A stretch of 64,000 nt of DNA from Formosa sediminum (GTDB lineage Bacteria; Bacteroidota; Bacteroidia; Flavobacteriales; Flavobacteriaceae). Shown piece by piece: positions 45,111 to 54,821 of this stretch; position 1 is the first letter of the stretch; each line of letters begins with the position of its first letter. The position numbers and the translations under genes were made by a program. The stretch lies in assembly GCF_007197735.1 (NCBI RefSeq), contig NZ_CP041637.1, positions 2,327,001-2,391,000 on the forward strand, written 5' to 3'. Under the pieces are notes generated by a model. The model had not been told where the DNA came from and ran no database searches. It saw only the letters and a list, made by a program, of their open reading frames with translations.

Positions 45111-47273
45111 ATGAAAAGAATAGTCTATGCTTTATTATTAATGGTAACATCACATGTTACAGCACAACTCACCGTCAAGCCAGAAGTTTTACCTCAAAAA
45201 CCAGTGTCGAACACATATTTTGAAACCACACTAAATGATCCTTATCAATATTTAGAAGATTTAAATGATCCTACTGTTATTACTTGGATGAAGGATAATA
45301 CTAACTATTCAACTTCTGTTCTAAATAATATTTCTGGAAAACAAGAACTTTTTAATAGAATGAAATCGCTAATAGAGCGGCAATCTGCTTCAATTTCATT
45401 TTTAAATATTGCAGATGATGGTACATATTATTACGTAAAAAGAGTGCCCGGAGAAGAAATTGGAAAGCTCTATAAGCGTAAAGGCTATAAAGGCAAAGAA
45501 ACATTATTTTTTGATCCAACTCAATATAAAAAAGAAGAAGGCAAAATTTATACTATTTCCGATATATCTCCTAATATAAAAGGCGATAAAATTGCCGTTA
45601 GCATATCTGCTAATGGTTCTGAAAACCCAGATATTCTTATTTTTAAAAACACAGGAGAACAATATAAAGAGACATTAGAATTAGCAAGTGATGTGTCTTG
45701 GGATCTATCTGGAGAACGTTTTTTTTATATTAAATTGAACTCTGCCGATATTAAAGATGTAAATAGACAAATTTATATCTCAAACTATATTCATAATGTA
45801 GGTACTAGTCAATCTGAAGATCAAACGTATTTCTCTAAAGCAGATTATGCTACATTAAATGTAGATAAAGCTGAATACCCTTTAGTTATTTATATAGAAG
45901 AGACTGATAAAAATATTCTTCTCCCTTTATCTGTAGATAAAGACCTTAAAGCTTTTGTATCCGAACCGAACGTAAAAGCAAAATGGAAGCCATTATTAAA
46001 GAAAGAAGATAATGTAATCATGGTAGATGCAAACGAAACAGATCTGTATTTATTAACGTATAATAATGCGCCAAATTATAAAATTGTAAGATTATCTAAT
46101 TCTAATCCTGTATTTTCAGAAGCAAAAACGGTAGTCAAAGAATCGAAAGATGAAATTATTACCAACTTTGAATTAACGAAAGAAGGAATGTATTATGCTA
46201 CAGTAAAAAATGGTGTTGAGGCTCATGTGTATTTCTTAAGGCATAACTCAACTTCTTCTGAAGAATTAAAACTTCCTTTTACAGCAGGTCGAGCAGATCT
46301 TTCCGCTAGAGGTTCAAAATTCAGTGAAATCTGGGTGAATTTATCGGGTTGGACATCTCCAGATAAACGTTATTTATACAATCCTGAAACCAAAACATTT
46401 GTATTTCAACCTTTATCAACTCCTGTAGAGTATCCCGAATTGGAAAACTTAATAGCAAAAGAAGTTATGGTAAAGTCACACGATGGTGTTATGGTCCCAG
46501 TTTCAATAATTTATAATAAAAACATGAAAATGAACGGTGAAAATTCTGCAGTAATCTATAGTTATGGGGCTTACGGGATTTCTACAGAACCCTTTTTTAG
46601 TCCAATTACTTTAGCATATGCTACATATGGAGGTGTTTTAGTAGTACCACATGTTAGAGGTGGAGGGGAATTAGGTGATGCTTGGCATAAAGCTGGACAA
46701 AAATTGAATAAACCCAATACTTGGAAAGACGGCATTGCAGCAGCAGAATATGTTATAGATCAGGGGTATACCAATCCTAATAAACTGTCAATATTTGGAG
46801 GTAGTGCGGGTGGTATTTTTGTTGGACGAGCAATAACAGAACGGCCAGATTTATTTGTGGCAGCATCACCTATGGTAGGCGCTATGAATACAGTTAGAAT
46901 GGAAGAGTCTCCCAACGGACCTGTAAATACACCCGAATTTGGTACGGTTTCAGATCCAGAAGAATTTAAAGGTTTGCTAGAGATGGATTCTTATCATCAC
47001 CTAAAAGCGGGAACGGATTACCCTGCCATGTTAATCACTGCCGGGATGAATGATCCCCGAGTTATTGCGTGGGAGCCTTCTAAATTTGCAGCGAAAATGC
47101 AACACGATAATTCTGGAGAAGCACCTATTTTGCTTCAAGTGAATTTTGAAGGCGGTCACGGTGGCCGTACCACGCTTACACAAAGACTTAATGATTTTTC
47201 TAACCTTTTTTCATTTTTCTATTGGCAATCAGGTCATCCAGACTTTCAAGCTAAAGAACCTTTAAAAAACTAA
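45111..47273 (+). CDS. Exported prolyl oligopeptidase family serine peptidase (S9A)
   Basis: A 720-residue peptidase with a signal peptide (cleavage near TAQ, about 19). It has the N-terminal part NDPYQYLEDLNDP typical of S9A, a seven-bladed propeller (about 90-430), and an alpha/beta-hydrolase domain with VPHVRGGGELGDAWH, nucleophile S565 in GGSAGG, D648 (MNDPRV) and H683 in EGGHGG. The catalytic triad is complete. It cleaves peptides after proline or similar residues and is expected to act in the periplasm. Monocistronic, with terminator downstream. Confidence 0.9.
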   Translation: MKRIVYALLLMVTSHVTAQLTVKPEVLPQKPVSNTYFETTLNDPYQYLEDLNDPTVITWMKDNTNYSTSVLNNISGKQELFNRMKSLIERQSASISFLNIADDGTYYYVKRVPGEEIGKLYKRKGYKGKETLFFDPTQYKKEEGKIYTISDISPNIKGDKIAVSISANGSENPDILIFKNTGEQYKETLELASDVSWDLSGERFFYIKLNSADIKDVNRQIYISNYIHNVGTSQSEDQTYFSKADYATLNVDKAEYPLVIYIEETDKNILLPLSVDKDLKAFVSEPNVKAKWKPLLKKEDNVIMVDANETDLYLLTYNNAPNYKIVRLSNSNPVFSEAKTVVKESKDEIITNFELTKEGMYYATVKNGVEAHVYFLRHNSTSSEELKLPFTAGRADLSARGSKFSEIWVNLSGWTSPDKRYLYNPETKTFVFQPLSTPVEYPELENLIAKEVMVKSHDGVMVPVSIIYNKNMKMNGENSAVIYSYGAYGISTEPFFSPITLAYATYGGVLVVPHVRGGGELGDAWHKAGQKLNKPNTWKDGIAAAEYVIDQGYTNPNKLSIFGGSAGGIFVGRAITERPDLFVAASPMVGAMNTVRMEESPNGPVNTPEFGTVSDPEEFKGLLEMDSYHHLKAGTDYPAMLITAGMNDPRVIAWEPSKFAAKMQHDNSGEAPILLQVNFEGGHGGRTTLTQRLNDFSNLFSFFYWQSGHPDFQAKEPLKN

Positions 47274-47275
47274 TT

Positions 47276-47319
47276 AAAAACATAACCTCGTATAAATATT
47301 ATTCGGGGTTATGTTTTTT
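47276..47319. terminator. Terminator after the S9 peptidase gene
   Basis: Arms ACATAACCTCG / CGGGGTTATGT (one G-T) flanked by A and T runs; it lies between convergent genes. Confidence 0.78.
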
Positions 47320-47426
47320 AATGATTGTAAATGCTAACACAATATATCGAGTATTAGCGTGGTTAATAACGTGATTAAGGCTATCATACTGTTGGTTTTT
47401 TGATTGATGATTATTGATGAATTGGT

Positions 47427-49208
47427 TTAATTGTCTTCGTCTGAGGTAATGTTGATTCCGTTTTCTCCAATATCCACTTTAACTTCACTACTATTAGCTT
47501 TTACTCCCGTATGGCCTATTTGTATATCTACATTATCATTTTTTATACTTACACCTTCACTATTAATTTTTAAAGATCCGTTTTCATCATTAATATTAAC
47601 ATCTATAATATTATTGTTGTTAAAATCTTCATCGTCTTCAGCTTCGGTACAATCAACACAAGTCGCATCATCATTTAAAATTTTCATGATATGATTTGAG
47701 TTTTTGTAAGTAATTATATTGTCTACCGAGTTATATGCTGGTAAAAACGAACGCAAATTTCTGTTCAGATCTACATATGTTCCTTCGGGCAGATAAAGTA
47801 TTATATCTACCTTTTGCTCTCTGTATTTGTTTTTATAGTCGGTTAGTAAATAACTGTCTAATAATAGCTGGTTATTTTTAAGGGTATAGTTGTATACAAT
47901 TTTTTCAGCACGATCTTTAGCCTCTAGGTAGTTTTTTCCTTTAGATTCTTTTTCAATCTGAATCATAGCCACACTATCTTTTGTAGATCTTATATAAAGC
48001 GCAACGTCTCTAGAGAAAATAACCTTTTGGTCGTTATCGTTATACACAATTTTAAAATCAGAACTTCTACGTAAGTTTCTATTGAATTTATTGTTTTTTA
48101 CCATACTAATTTGCAAGGTATCTTTAGTATTGTATAAAAGTGTGTCTTTTTGTGTGACTACAGAATCTAAAGCATGATCAGAGGCTTGTTTAATACCTAT
48201 AGTAATTAGGCCTATAAGCGAAATTAGCCAAATACCAAGTAATGTAAATTTTGCAGGCTTCCCAATAGATTTTAAATTGTTAATTAGAATTTTAAGCCCT
48301 AAATATAACACGAAAAAACAAGGTATTCCTACAGTAAAAAATACTAATAAAGACCCTAACCAAATTGGAAGTCCAGTGGTATTAACAGCATCTGGATAGT
48401 CCATCCACCATGGGTGAAAGAAAGAAGAACTTCCTAAAGATAGTACACTAATTAGTAAGGCGAATATAGATAAGGCGCTAAACAATACTAAAAGTACACC
48501 AATAAATTTAGCAAATAGCTTTAAAAAAAACATGATGATATCTCCAATAGTATCAAAAAATGATTTTGAAGTAGACTTTACTTTGCTGCCATATTTTTCG
48601 TAATCTACATTTTTTACAGTATCCGAAACGCCTTCAAACCCTTTTTTAATTTTTTTTTCAATGTTACTAATATTAACAGGTTCGCCTGTCATGGTTAGTT
48701 TTTCAGCGGTTGTTAAGGCTTCTGGCACTAGAATCCAGAATAAGATATATATTAAAACAAATGTCCCCATAGATCCAAGTGCTAATAATACCCATATTAA
48801 TCGAATCCAAATTGCATCTAATCCCAAATAGTGCCCTAAACCAGAGGCAACACCACCTATATAAGAATTGCTAGTATCTCGGTATAATTTTTTTATAGAC
48901 TTAGAACGTGGTGAAGTTGTAGGCTCATCTTCAAAAATTTCATCATCTACTAAATAATCTTCAGGTTGCCCCATAATAGCGATTACTTCTTCAACTTCTT
49001 TAGTACTTATAACCTGTTTGTCATGCTTAACACGTTCAGTGAACAATTCGGCAATACGAGCTTCAATATCGGCAAGAATTTCAGAGCGGCCTTGCGAGTC
49101 TGTAAACGAACGTTTTATTGCATCTAGATAACGTTGTAACTTTTGGTAAGCATCTTCATCTATATGAAAAAATGTGCCTGCTAAATTTATATTAACTGTT
49201 TTATTCAT
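47427..49208 (-). CDS. PspC domain-containing membrane protein
   Basis: A 593-residue protein. The cytoplasmic N-terminal domain (1-105) has INLAGTFFHIDEDAYQKL and DIEARIAELF, common in Bacteroidota PspC proteins. The PspC domain (about 106-165) has YIGGVASGLGHYLGLD and one TM. About three further TM helices follow (230-345), then a soluble C-terminal region (about 350-593) with adhesin-like beta repeats and a VDIN/VKVDIG-type end. It probably takes part in envelope-stress response with the PadR-type regulator encoded upstream, which overlaps its start by 8 nt. Confidence 0.85.
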   Translation of the reverse strand: MNKTVNINLAGTFFHIDEDAYQKLQRYLDAIKRSFTDSQGRSEILADIEARIAELFTERVKHDKQVISTKEVEEVIAIMGQPEDYLVDDEIFEDEPTTSPRSKSIKKLYRDTSNSYIGGVASGLGHYLGLDAIWIRLIWVLLALGSMGTFVLIYILFWILVPEALTTAEKLTMTGEPVNISNIEKKIKKGFEGVSDTVKNVDYEKYGSKVKSTSKSFFDTIGDIIMFFLKLFAKFIGVLLVLFSALSIFALLISVLSLGSSSFFHPWWMDYPDAVNTTGLPIWLGSLLVFFTVGIPCFFVLYLGLKILINNLKSIGKPAKFTLLGIWLISLIGLITIGIKQASDHALDSVVTQKDTLLYNTKDTLQISMVKNNKFNRNLRRSSDFKIVYNDNDQKVIFSRDVALYIRSTKDSVAMIQIEKESKGKNYLEAKDRAEKIVYNYTLKNNQLLLDSYLLTDYKNKYREQKVDIILYLPEGTYVDLNRNLRSFLPAYNSVDNIITYKNSNHIMKILNDDATCVDCTEAEDDEDFNNNNIIDVNINDENGSLKINSEGVSIKNDNVDIQIGHTGVKANSSEVKVDIGENGINITSDEDN

Positions 49209-49545
49209 TGCGGTGTTTTTTTTGGCTTGTTACTAAGTTTACGGCGTGTTGTAATTCACTCCAAGTGGTGTTTAATTCACTTAAAAATAATTGTCCGGTT
49301 TCTGTTAATCCGTAATATTTTCTTGGCGGTCCAGAAGTAGATTCTTCCCATCTGTAATTAAGAAGTCCTGCGTTTTTTAGTCGAGTTAAAAGCGGATAAA
49401 TTGTACCTTCTACTACGAGCATTTTTGCATCTTTTAAGGTATTTAAAATTTCTGCAACATAAGCGTCATCGTCTTTTAGAATAGATAAGATGCAGTATTC
49501 TAAAACACCTTTTCGCATTTGTGCTTTTGTGTTTTCTATTTTCAT
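49201..49545 (-). CDS. PadR-family transcriptional regulator
   Basis: A 114-residue winged-helix regulator: MRKGVLEYCILSIL start helix, recognition region VVEGTIYPLLTRLKNAGLL, wing with SGPPRKYYGLTETG, and a C-terminal dimer helix. It matches the PadR family in length. The gene overlaps the PspC gene by 8 nt, and this PadR/PspC pair is common in Flavobacteriia; it likely represses the pair itself. The inducing signal is unknown. Confidence 0.9.
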   Translation of the reverse strand: MKIENTKAQMRKGVLEYCILSILKDDDAYVAEILNTLKDAKMLVVEGTIYPLLTRLKNAGLLNYRWEESTSGPPRKYYGLTETGQLFLSELNTTWSELQHAVNLVTSQKKHRNE

Positions 49546-49665
49546 CTGTGTTCTATTTTATTTCTGGTTTTTCAAGACTTTTAGGCTGATGGTTTTGCTG
49601 TATTAAAGTTCGAGTCATTGTGTTCTGTGATTTAAATTTAAACTGTTCATGTTTTGATTGATGAT

Positions 49666-50112
49666 TTATTTGATGAAATGTATTGTAAAGGGATATTGAT
49701 AATCTTCGCCTTCTTTAGCTTTTAAGCTTGCTCTAATAATTAAAGCTAACTCTATTAAAAAACCAATTATGGCTAGTCCGCCTAAAGCACCGCCTAAATA
49801 CAATAAAGGTGAAGGTTTTCCAATATTAATATGTATGCTTTCAAAAAGATTAAGATTGATAACGTTTATATCATTTATGAAATTGAAAATAAAAAAAGGT
49901 ATGCTTATCATTCCAAGAACGATGGTATATAATAAAATACTTAATTGAAAATTAATGGCTTGTTTTCCGTGTCTATCTATAAAATCAGATTTATCTCTGT
50001 TAGTAATCCATAATACAATAGGGGCGATAAAGTTTCCAAAAGGGAAAAAGAACCTCGAGAAGGTGGACAGGTGAATACACGTGGCAATATTATTTTGGTG
50101 GTTACTTGGCAT
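49666..50112 (-). CDS. DUF4870 domain membrane protein
   Basis: A 148-residue protein from ATG 50112 (MPSNHQNN...); an in-frame ATG at 50142 would add 10 residues that do not fit the family start. It has the DUF4870 pattern: ATCIHLSTFSRFFFPFGNFIAPIVLW (TM1 region with loop), DRHGKQAINFQLS, and two or three more TM helices. Small membrane proteins of unknown function, often near PspC-type genes. It lies 120 bp upstream of the padR gene on the same strand. Confidence 0.82.
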   Translation of the reverse strand: MPSNHQNNIATCIHLSTFSRFFFPFGNFIAPIVLWITNRDKSDFIDRHGKQAINFQLSILLYTIVLGMISIPFFIFNFINDINVINLNLFESIHINIGKPSPLLYLGGALGGLAIIGFLIELALIIRASLKAKEGEDYQYPFTIHFIK

Positions 50113-50253
50113 TTTAAAAGTATATAATAGTTTCTTATGCAAATATATATCTTTAAAAAGGTATTATGCAAAACATAGTAGTGTAAATTAACATAATATT
50201 AACAAATTGAGGTGTGAATTAATTTCTATATTTTTACTAAAAACAAACTACAC

Positions 50254-50709
50254 ATGATACTTACAGCTTCTAAATTAAATCGATTTTTATTGTTTAAACT
50301 CCCTGCAGCTTTTTTTTGTGGAGTACGTACAAAACGTTTAAGTATGCAGCAATGCGTAGTTACCGTAAGGCACCGATGGATTAATCAAAATCCTTTTAAA
50401 TCAATGTTTTGGGCAGTGCAAGGGATGGCAGCAGAACTCTCTACAGGGGCTCTTGTAATGTTGCAAATTGCCGAAAGTAAAAAGAAAATATCAATGTTAG
50501 TTTTAAGTAACGAAGCAAGTTTTACAAAAAAAGCAACAGGTAAAATAACATTTACATGCAATGATGGTCATGTAATCAAAGATGCCTTATCTAAAACTAT
50601 TGCTACAGGAACTGGACAAACATTTTGGATGAAAGCTGTTGGTGTAAATGAAGAAGGGATAGAAGTTTCTACGTTTAATTTTCAGTGGACCATCCGTCTT
50701 AAAGTATAA
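50254..50709 (+). CDS. DUF4442 hotdog-fold protein
   Basis: A 151-residue protein of the thioesterase-like hotdog fold. Blocks VRHRWINQNPFKSMFWAVQGMAAE-like (about 39-62) correspond to the family's acceptor of the central helix, and the C-terminal strands (GTGQTFWMKAVGVNEEG) close the sheet. A thioesterase role on an acyl-CoA is possible but the catalytic residues are not clear. Single gene; transcribed divergently from the DUF4870 gene. Confidence 0.8.
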   Translation: MILTASKLNRFLLFKLPAAFFCGVRTKRLSMQQCVVTVRHRWINQNPFKSMFWAVQGMAAELSTGALVMLQIAESKKKISMLVLSNEASFTKKATGKITFTCNDGHVIKDALSKTIATGTGQTFWMKAVGVNEEGIEVSTFNFQWTIRLKV

Positions 50710-50946
50710 TTTCATAAGTTTTTTATTGTGTTTTTTAGTGTAATGTTTTGTTAAATTACTCCAGTGTTTATACGCAATTACCACATTTAATGACCTGTAT
50801 TTTTTTGATAGACAAAATTTGCCTTTAACTCTATAAACAACCCCTGTCTATCTATAAAAATTGATAATATTATTTGTTTATAACACTTTTACAGTCTTTA
50901 AGAAGTATTATAATGCTTGTTTAAATTAATTAATGAAAATTTTTAT

Positions 50947-51837
50947 ATGAAAAAAGTATTGATTCTTTTGTTATTTATAGGGACTAAGGTCTCTTTTGCT
51001 CAACAAGAAGATGGTGTTTATGTGAACACAGAGTTATTACCAAGTACAGGAGTTGGTACCACAGTAAAATTAGAAGCAGGAATAGATATTCCTGTTATTA
51101 ATACAGCCAAGGAAAAATTAACCGTTGGCGGAACAGTGCAAAACACTAGTTTTAATTATGTAGATGATGATGTACCTTTTGAAACAGAGGAAATTGAAAA
51201 TTTTAATGCTTTTAGTTTCAGATTTACCTATCAACGTAGTTTAAGCGATAATTGGGCTTTAAATATCATGGGAGAATCTCAGGTGTCATCTAATTTTGGT
51301 GAAAATGAAATAAAAGGAGACGATCTGTTTTTTAATGCTTTAGTTACCTTAGAAAAATATAATGCAGATAAAAACTCATTATGGGTATTTGGTGCAGCTT
51401 ACGATATTAAATATGGTTTATACTATCCAATACCTGTTATTTCATATACAAAACGTGTAGATGAGGAATGGGCCTATAAAATTGGTGTGCCAGATTCTCG
51501 CGTTAAATGGTCTTTTGCTAAAAATCACGAGTTAGAAGGTTTTGCAACACTTAATGGGTTTACAGGAAATGTTAACGACGGCATAGATGTATATAAAGTA
51601 GAATATAGCGGAACATTAAGACAAACTAGTGTGCTATTAGGTCTTGGATATAACTTTAGCTTCTGGGATCATTTTAAAGCTACATTAAATGGCGGTTATT
51701 CTGTTTATAATAGCTTACAACTTCAAGATTATGATAATGAAGAAATATATGATTTTGAAATACCTAATAGTTTCTATTTAAATGTGGGCTTAAAATATGT
51801 CTTTAAAAACAATACAAATGTAAAGCGTTTGTATTAG
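50947..51837 (+). CDS. DUF6268-type outer-membrane beta-barrel protein
   Basis: A 296-residue protein from ATG 50947, which places the signal peptide MKKVLILLLFIGTKVSFAQ correctly; an in-frame ATG at 50917 would add ten polar residues. After cleavage the protein is rich in alternating aromatic strands (FRFTYQRSLSDNWALNI, LGLGYNFSFWDHFKATLNGG) and ends in an aromatic C-terminal strand, as in outer-membrane barrels. No function is known for the family. Monocistronic. Confidence 0.78.
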   Translation: MKKVLILLLFIGTKVSFAQQEDGVYVNTELLPSTGVGTTVKLEAGIDIPVINTAKEKLTVGGTVQNTSFNYVDDDVPFETEEIENFNAFSFRFTYQRSLSDNWALNIMGESQVSSNFGENEIKGDDLFFNALVTLEKYNADKNSLWVFGAAYDIKYGLYYPIPVISYTKRVDEEWAYKIGVPDSRVKWSFAKNHELEGFATLNGFTGNVNDGIDVYKVEYSGTLRQTSVLLGLGYNFSFWDHFKATLNGGYSVYNSLQLQDYDNEEIYDFEIPNSFYLNVGLKYVFKNNTNVKRLY

Positions 51838-51980
51838 ATCAATTATACATTATAAGAGTGCTATTAATTATATTGTTTTATTGATAATATCTCAACTCTA
51901 ATTTTAATTTTTTAGGATTAAGTGTAACAAAAAAATAATTTAATCAACATATATGGTGTAACCTTAAATATTTATGTTTT

Positions 51981-52778
51981 ATGAGAGCACACGAAATAGA
52001 TTATCATATATATGGTGAAGAAATGCAATATGTTGAAATTGAATTAGACCAAAATGAAGGTGTAATTGCAGAAGCTGGTAGTTTTATGATGATGCATGAA
52101 GGCATTAAAATGGAAACTATATTTGGAGATGGTTCTAAGCAAAATGAAGGTTTTTTGGGATCTATTTTAGGAGCTGGAAAACGGTTGTTAACTGGAGAAA
52201 GTTTATTTATGACAGCTTTTTATAATACACTTAATATAAAACGTTCGGTATCTTTTGCATCTCCTTATCCTGGAAAAATATTAGCTGTAGATCTTACTAA
52301 ATTTGGAGGAAAGGTAATCTGTCAAAAAGATGCATTTTTATGTGCAGCTAAAGGTGTTAGTGTTGGAATTGAGTTTTCTAAACGCTTAGGTAGAGGATTG
52401 TTTGGAGGAGAAGGTTTTATCATGCAAAAATTAGAAGGAGATGGTATGGCGTTTGTGCATGCTGGCGGTACTTTGGCTACAAAAGAATTAAAAGCAGGTG
52501 AAAAATTAAGAGTAGATACAGGTTGTATTGTTGGATTTACTCAAAATATTGACTATGACATTGAGTTTGTTGGAGGTATAAAAAATTCTGTTTTTGGTGG
52601 TGAAGGGTTGTTTTTTGCAACTCTAACAGGTCCCGGAACAGTGTATATACAATCGTTACCTTTTAGTAGGTTAGCAGGACGCGTATTAGCGGCATTACCA
52701 AAAGGAAATAATAATAAAGGAGAGGGCAGTGTGCTAGGTGGACTAGGCGATTTATTGGGTGGTGACAATAGATTTTAA
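51981..52778 (+). CDS. AIM24/TIGR00266 family protein
   Basis: A 265-residue protein of the AIM24 family: [20 protein letters not shown] start, [11 protein letters not shown], repeated FGGEGF blocks, and a Gly-rich C-terminus ([18 protein letters not shown]). The fold is a double beta-sandwich. Some relatives in other kingdoms are mitochondrial inner-membrane factors; the bacterial role is unknown. Single gene; 143 bp after the barrel protein gene. Confidence 0.88.
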   Translation: MRAHEIDYHIYGEEMQYVEIELDQNEGVIAEAGSFMMMHEGIKMETIFGDGSKQNEGFLGSILGAGKRLLTGESLFMTAFYNTLNIKRSVSFASPYPGKILAVDLTKFGGKVICQKDAFLCAAKGVSVGIEFSKRLGRGLFGGEGFIMQKLEGDGMAFVHAGGTLATKELKAGEKLRVDTGCIVGFTQNIDYDIEFVGGIKNSVFGGEGLFFATLTGPGTVYIQSLPFSRLAGRVLAALPKGNNNKGEGSVLGGLGDLLGGDNRF

Positions 52779-52900
52779 TATTTTTTTAAAATTTTAAGTT
52801 TTTTTTAAGATATAAATATCTATTTTTAAGGGAATTTAAAACGTTATAGTGGCCTATTAAGCATTTCTACTTAAAAAATCTAAACCTAAATTAAATAACT

Positions 52901-53098
52901 ATGGCTAGAGCAATGTTTGAGTATACTAAAACTATACTTAATAAAGTTAGTTTTGATACTACGTTGTTTTGTAAAGAAGTACAAAAAGCCCTTCAGAGGT
53001 TATTACCTTATGAAATTGAAGAGCTAAAGATTTTTATAGAATCTATGGTACAACAAAACCCGGAATTAAATACATGCTTAGTGTATTTAGAAGTATAA
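52901..53098 (+). CDS. Small conserved hypothetical protein
   Basis: A 65-residue, mostly helical protein (EYTKTILNKVSFDTTLFCKE, then a helix with LLPYEIEELKIFIESM). No signal peptide and no TM segment. It looks like a real gene because of its clean start, the AT-rich leader and a terminator immediately after the stop. Function unknown. Confidence 0.72.
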   Translation: MARAMFEYTKTILNKVSFDTTLFCKEVQKALQRLLPYEIEELKIFIESMVQQNPELNTCLVYLEV

Positions 53099-53130
53099 AA
53101 AAAAAGCAACTAGAAATAGTTGCTTTTTTT
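53099..53130. terminator. Bidirectional terminator between the small gene and oxyR
   Basis: Stem AAAAAGCAACTA / TAGTTGCTTTTT around GAAA, with A and T runs at either side; serves both convergent genes. Confidence 0.88.
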
Positions 53131-53154
53131 CGTTTTATATTATGTAATCTAATC

Positions 53155-54099
53155 CTATTTTCGTTTTGGTAGCGGACTCACAATTTTAACATTCTGGAAT
53201 GCAATTGCACCTCTTACCAATCCAGATATAACAGATTGTATGGCTTCAATAATTTGCATTTTTAATTCACTTTTGTGGTATATTAAACTCACTTCTCTTG
53301 CTGGAGAAGGATCTTTAAAAGGTTTTAAATGATGCTGCGAGTTTGGATTTAAGTCTAAAGTATGTAAATAGGGTAATAAAGTCATCCCTAAGCCTTCGTT
53401 AGAAAGTTTTATTAATGTTTCTATACTTCCACTTTCAAGTTGAAAATTTGTGTCTATATGATTTTTAAACGACTTACAAATATTTAAAACACCTTCTCTA
53501 AAGCAATGCCCATCTTCAAGTAAAAGCATATCACCTATATCTAAATCCTCTGGGCTTATTTTGTTTGTCTCATATAATCTGTGATTTGTAGGGACATAAC
53601 CTACAAAAGGCTCATAGTAAAGTACACGCTCTTTAATTAATTCAGACTCTAAAGGTGTTACGGCTATGGCTGCATCTAAATGCCCTTCATTTAATCTGGA
53701 TATAATTTCTTCAGTTGTAATTTCTTCTATGATTAGTTTTACCTTCGGATGTTTTTTAATAAAAGTATTTAAAAACATTGGTAATAGAGTAGGCATAACG
53801 GTTGGTATAATTCCTAACCTAAATTCACCTCCAATAAATCCTTTTTGCTGATCTACTATATCCTGAATTCTATAAGATTCATTAACAATATTCTTAGCTT
53901 GATTTACAATTTTTTTACCAATCTCTGTGAGCTCAATAGGTTTTTTGCCACGATCAAAAATAAGTATATCCAATTCGTCTTCAAGCTTTTGTATTTGCAT
54001 ACTTAACGTGGGCTGGGTCACAAAACACTTTTCTGCAGCTTTAGTGAAATTCTGATTTTCGGCAACTGCCAAAACATAATATAGTTGAGTAATTGTCAT
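53155..54099 (-). CDS. oxyR: LysR-family hydrogen-peroxide regulator OxyR
   Basis: A 314-residue LysR regulator. It has an N-terminal HTH (FTKAAEKCFVTQPTLSMQIQ), then a regulatory domain with LEDGHCFREGVLNIC: peroxidatic C199 and resolving C208, matching E. coli OxyR spacing. It should sense H2O2 by disulfide formation and activate defence genes. Divergent from dps with a 101-bp gap containing symmetric AT-rich elements, so dps is the likely first target. Confidence 0.93.
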   Translation of the reverse strand: MTITQLYYVLAVAENQNFTKAAEKCFVTQPTLSMQIQKLEDELDILIFDRGKKPIELTEIGKKIVNQAKNIVNESYRIQDIVDQQKGFIGGEFRLGIIPTVMPTLLPMFLNTFIKKHPKVKLIIEEITTEEIISRLNEGHLDAAIAVTPLESELIKERVLYYEPFVGYVPTNHRLYETNKISPEDLDIGDMLLLEDGHCFREGVLNICKSFKNHIDTNFQLESGSIETLIKLSNEGLGMTLLPYLHTLDLNPNSQHHLKPFKDPSPAREVSLIYHKSELKMQIIEAIQSVISGLVRGAIAFQNVKIVSPLPKRK

Positions 54100-54112
54100 G
54101 GTATAAATTTAG

Positions 54113-54177
54113 ACTATAAAACTATAAAATCAATCAATAAAACTAATTAATAGTTGTATTAATTATCACTAAATTTG
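54113..54177. promoter_or_regulatory. oxyR-dps control region with repeats and -7 element
   Basis: A tandem ACTATAAA (54113-54128), an AACTA-N5-TAGTT inverted repeat (54141-54155), and TAAATTTG (54170-54177) as a likely -7 of dps. No -33 TTG stands at proper distance from TAAATTTG, as expected for an activator-dependent promoter. Binding by OxyR is inferred. Confidence 0.5.
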
Positions 54178-54200
54178 TATAAACTAAAAAAGCATTAATT

Positions 54201-54683
54201 ATGACACTTAATATATTAGGGCTAGACGCCAAAAAAACTAAAGATTTAGCAAAAGATTTAAATGTTTTGTTAGCTAATTTTCAGACGTATTATCAAAATC
54301 TAAGAGGGATTCATTGGAATATTAAAGGAAAACAGTTTTTTGAATTACATATGAAATTTGAAGAATTGTATACAGACGCTAATGTGAAGGTTGATGAAAT
54401 TGCAGAACGTGTTTTAACTTTAGGAGAAACACCTTTACATACTTTTAATGATTATACTAATCATTCAAAAGTTCCAGTTGGGAAAGATATTTCAGACGAT
54501 GAAAAAGCTGTTGCTCTTATTGTAGATTCATTATCGGTATTATTACAAATAGAAAGAGATATATTGGATAAATCTGATGATGCTAACGATGAAGGTACAA
54601 ACTCTATGATGAGTGATTTTATTACTGAGCAGGAAAAAACAATTTGGATGATGAAAGCATGGTTAGGAGAAACTACCGTATAA
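54201..54683 (+). CDS. dps: Dps-family DNA-protection ferritin
   Basis: A 160-residue Dps/ferritin. Ferroxidase residues H38, H50, E54, D65 and E69 keep the E. coli Dps spacing (H51, H63, D67, D78, E82). It forms 12-mers that oxidise iron with H2O2 and protect DNA. Divergent from oxyR, it is most likely induced by peroxide. Terminator follows 19 bp after the stop. Confidence 0.95.
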   Translation: MTLNILGLDAKKTKDLAKDLNVLLANFQTYYQNLRGIHWNIKGKQFFELHMKFEELYTDANVKVDEIAERVLTLGETPLHTFNDYTNHSKVPVGKDISDDEKAVALIVDSLSVLLQIERDILDKSDDANDEGTNSMMSDFITEQEKTIWMMKAWLGETTV

Positions 54684-54701
54684 TTTAACAATATATAATC
54701 T

Positions 54702-54740
54702 TAAAAACCCTTTAAATAGTATTGTTTAAAGGGTTTTTTT
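54702..54740 (+). terminator. Terminator after dps
   Basis: Arms AAAAACCCTTTAAA / TTTAAAGGGTTTTT with a 10-nt loop and T tract. Confidence 0.9.
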
Positions 54741-54821
54741 ATGCTTCAAATTCTTAAAATCATTATTAAAGTCTACTTTTGGCACGTCTTTAGTAAAAAA
54801 TTGTAAATTAAACCAAAGCCT

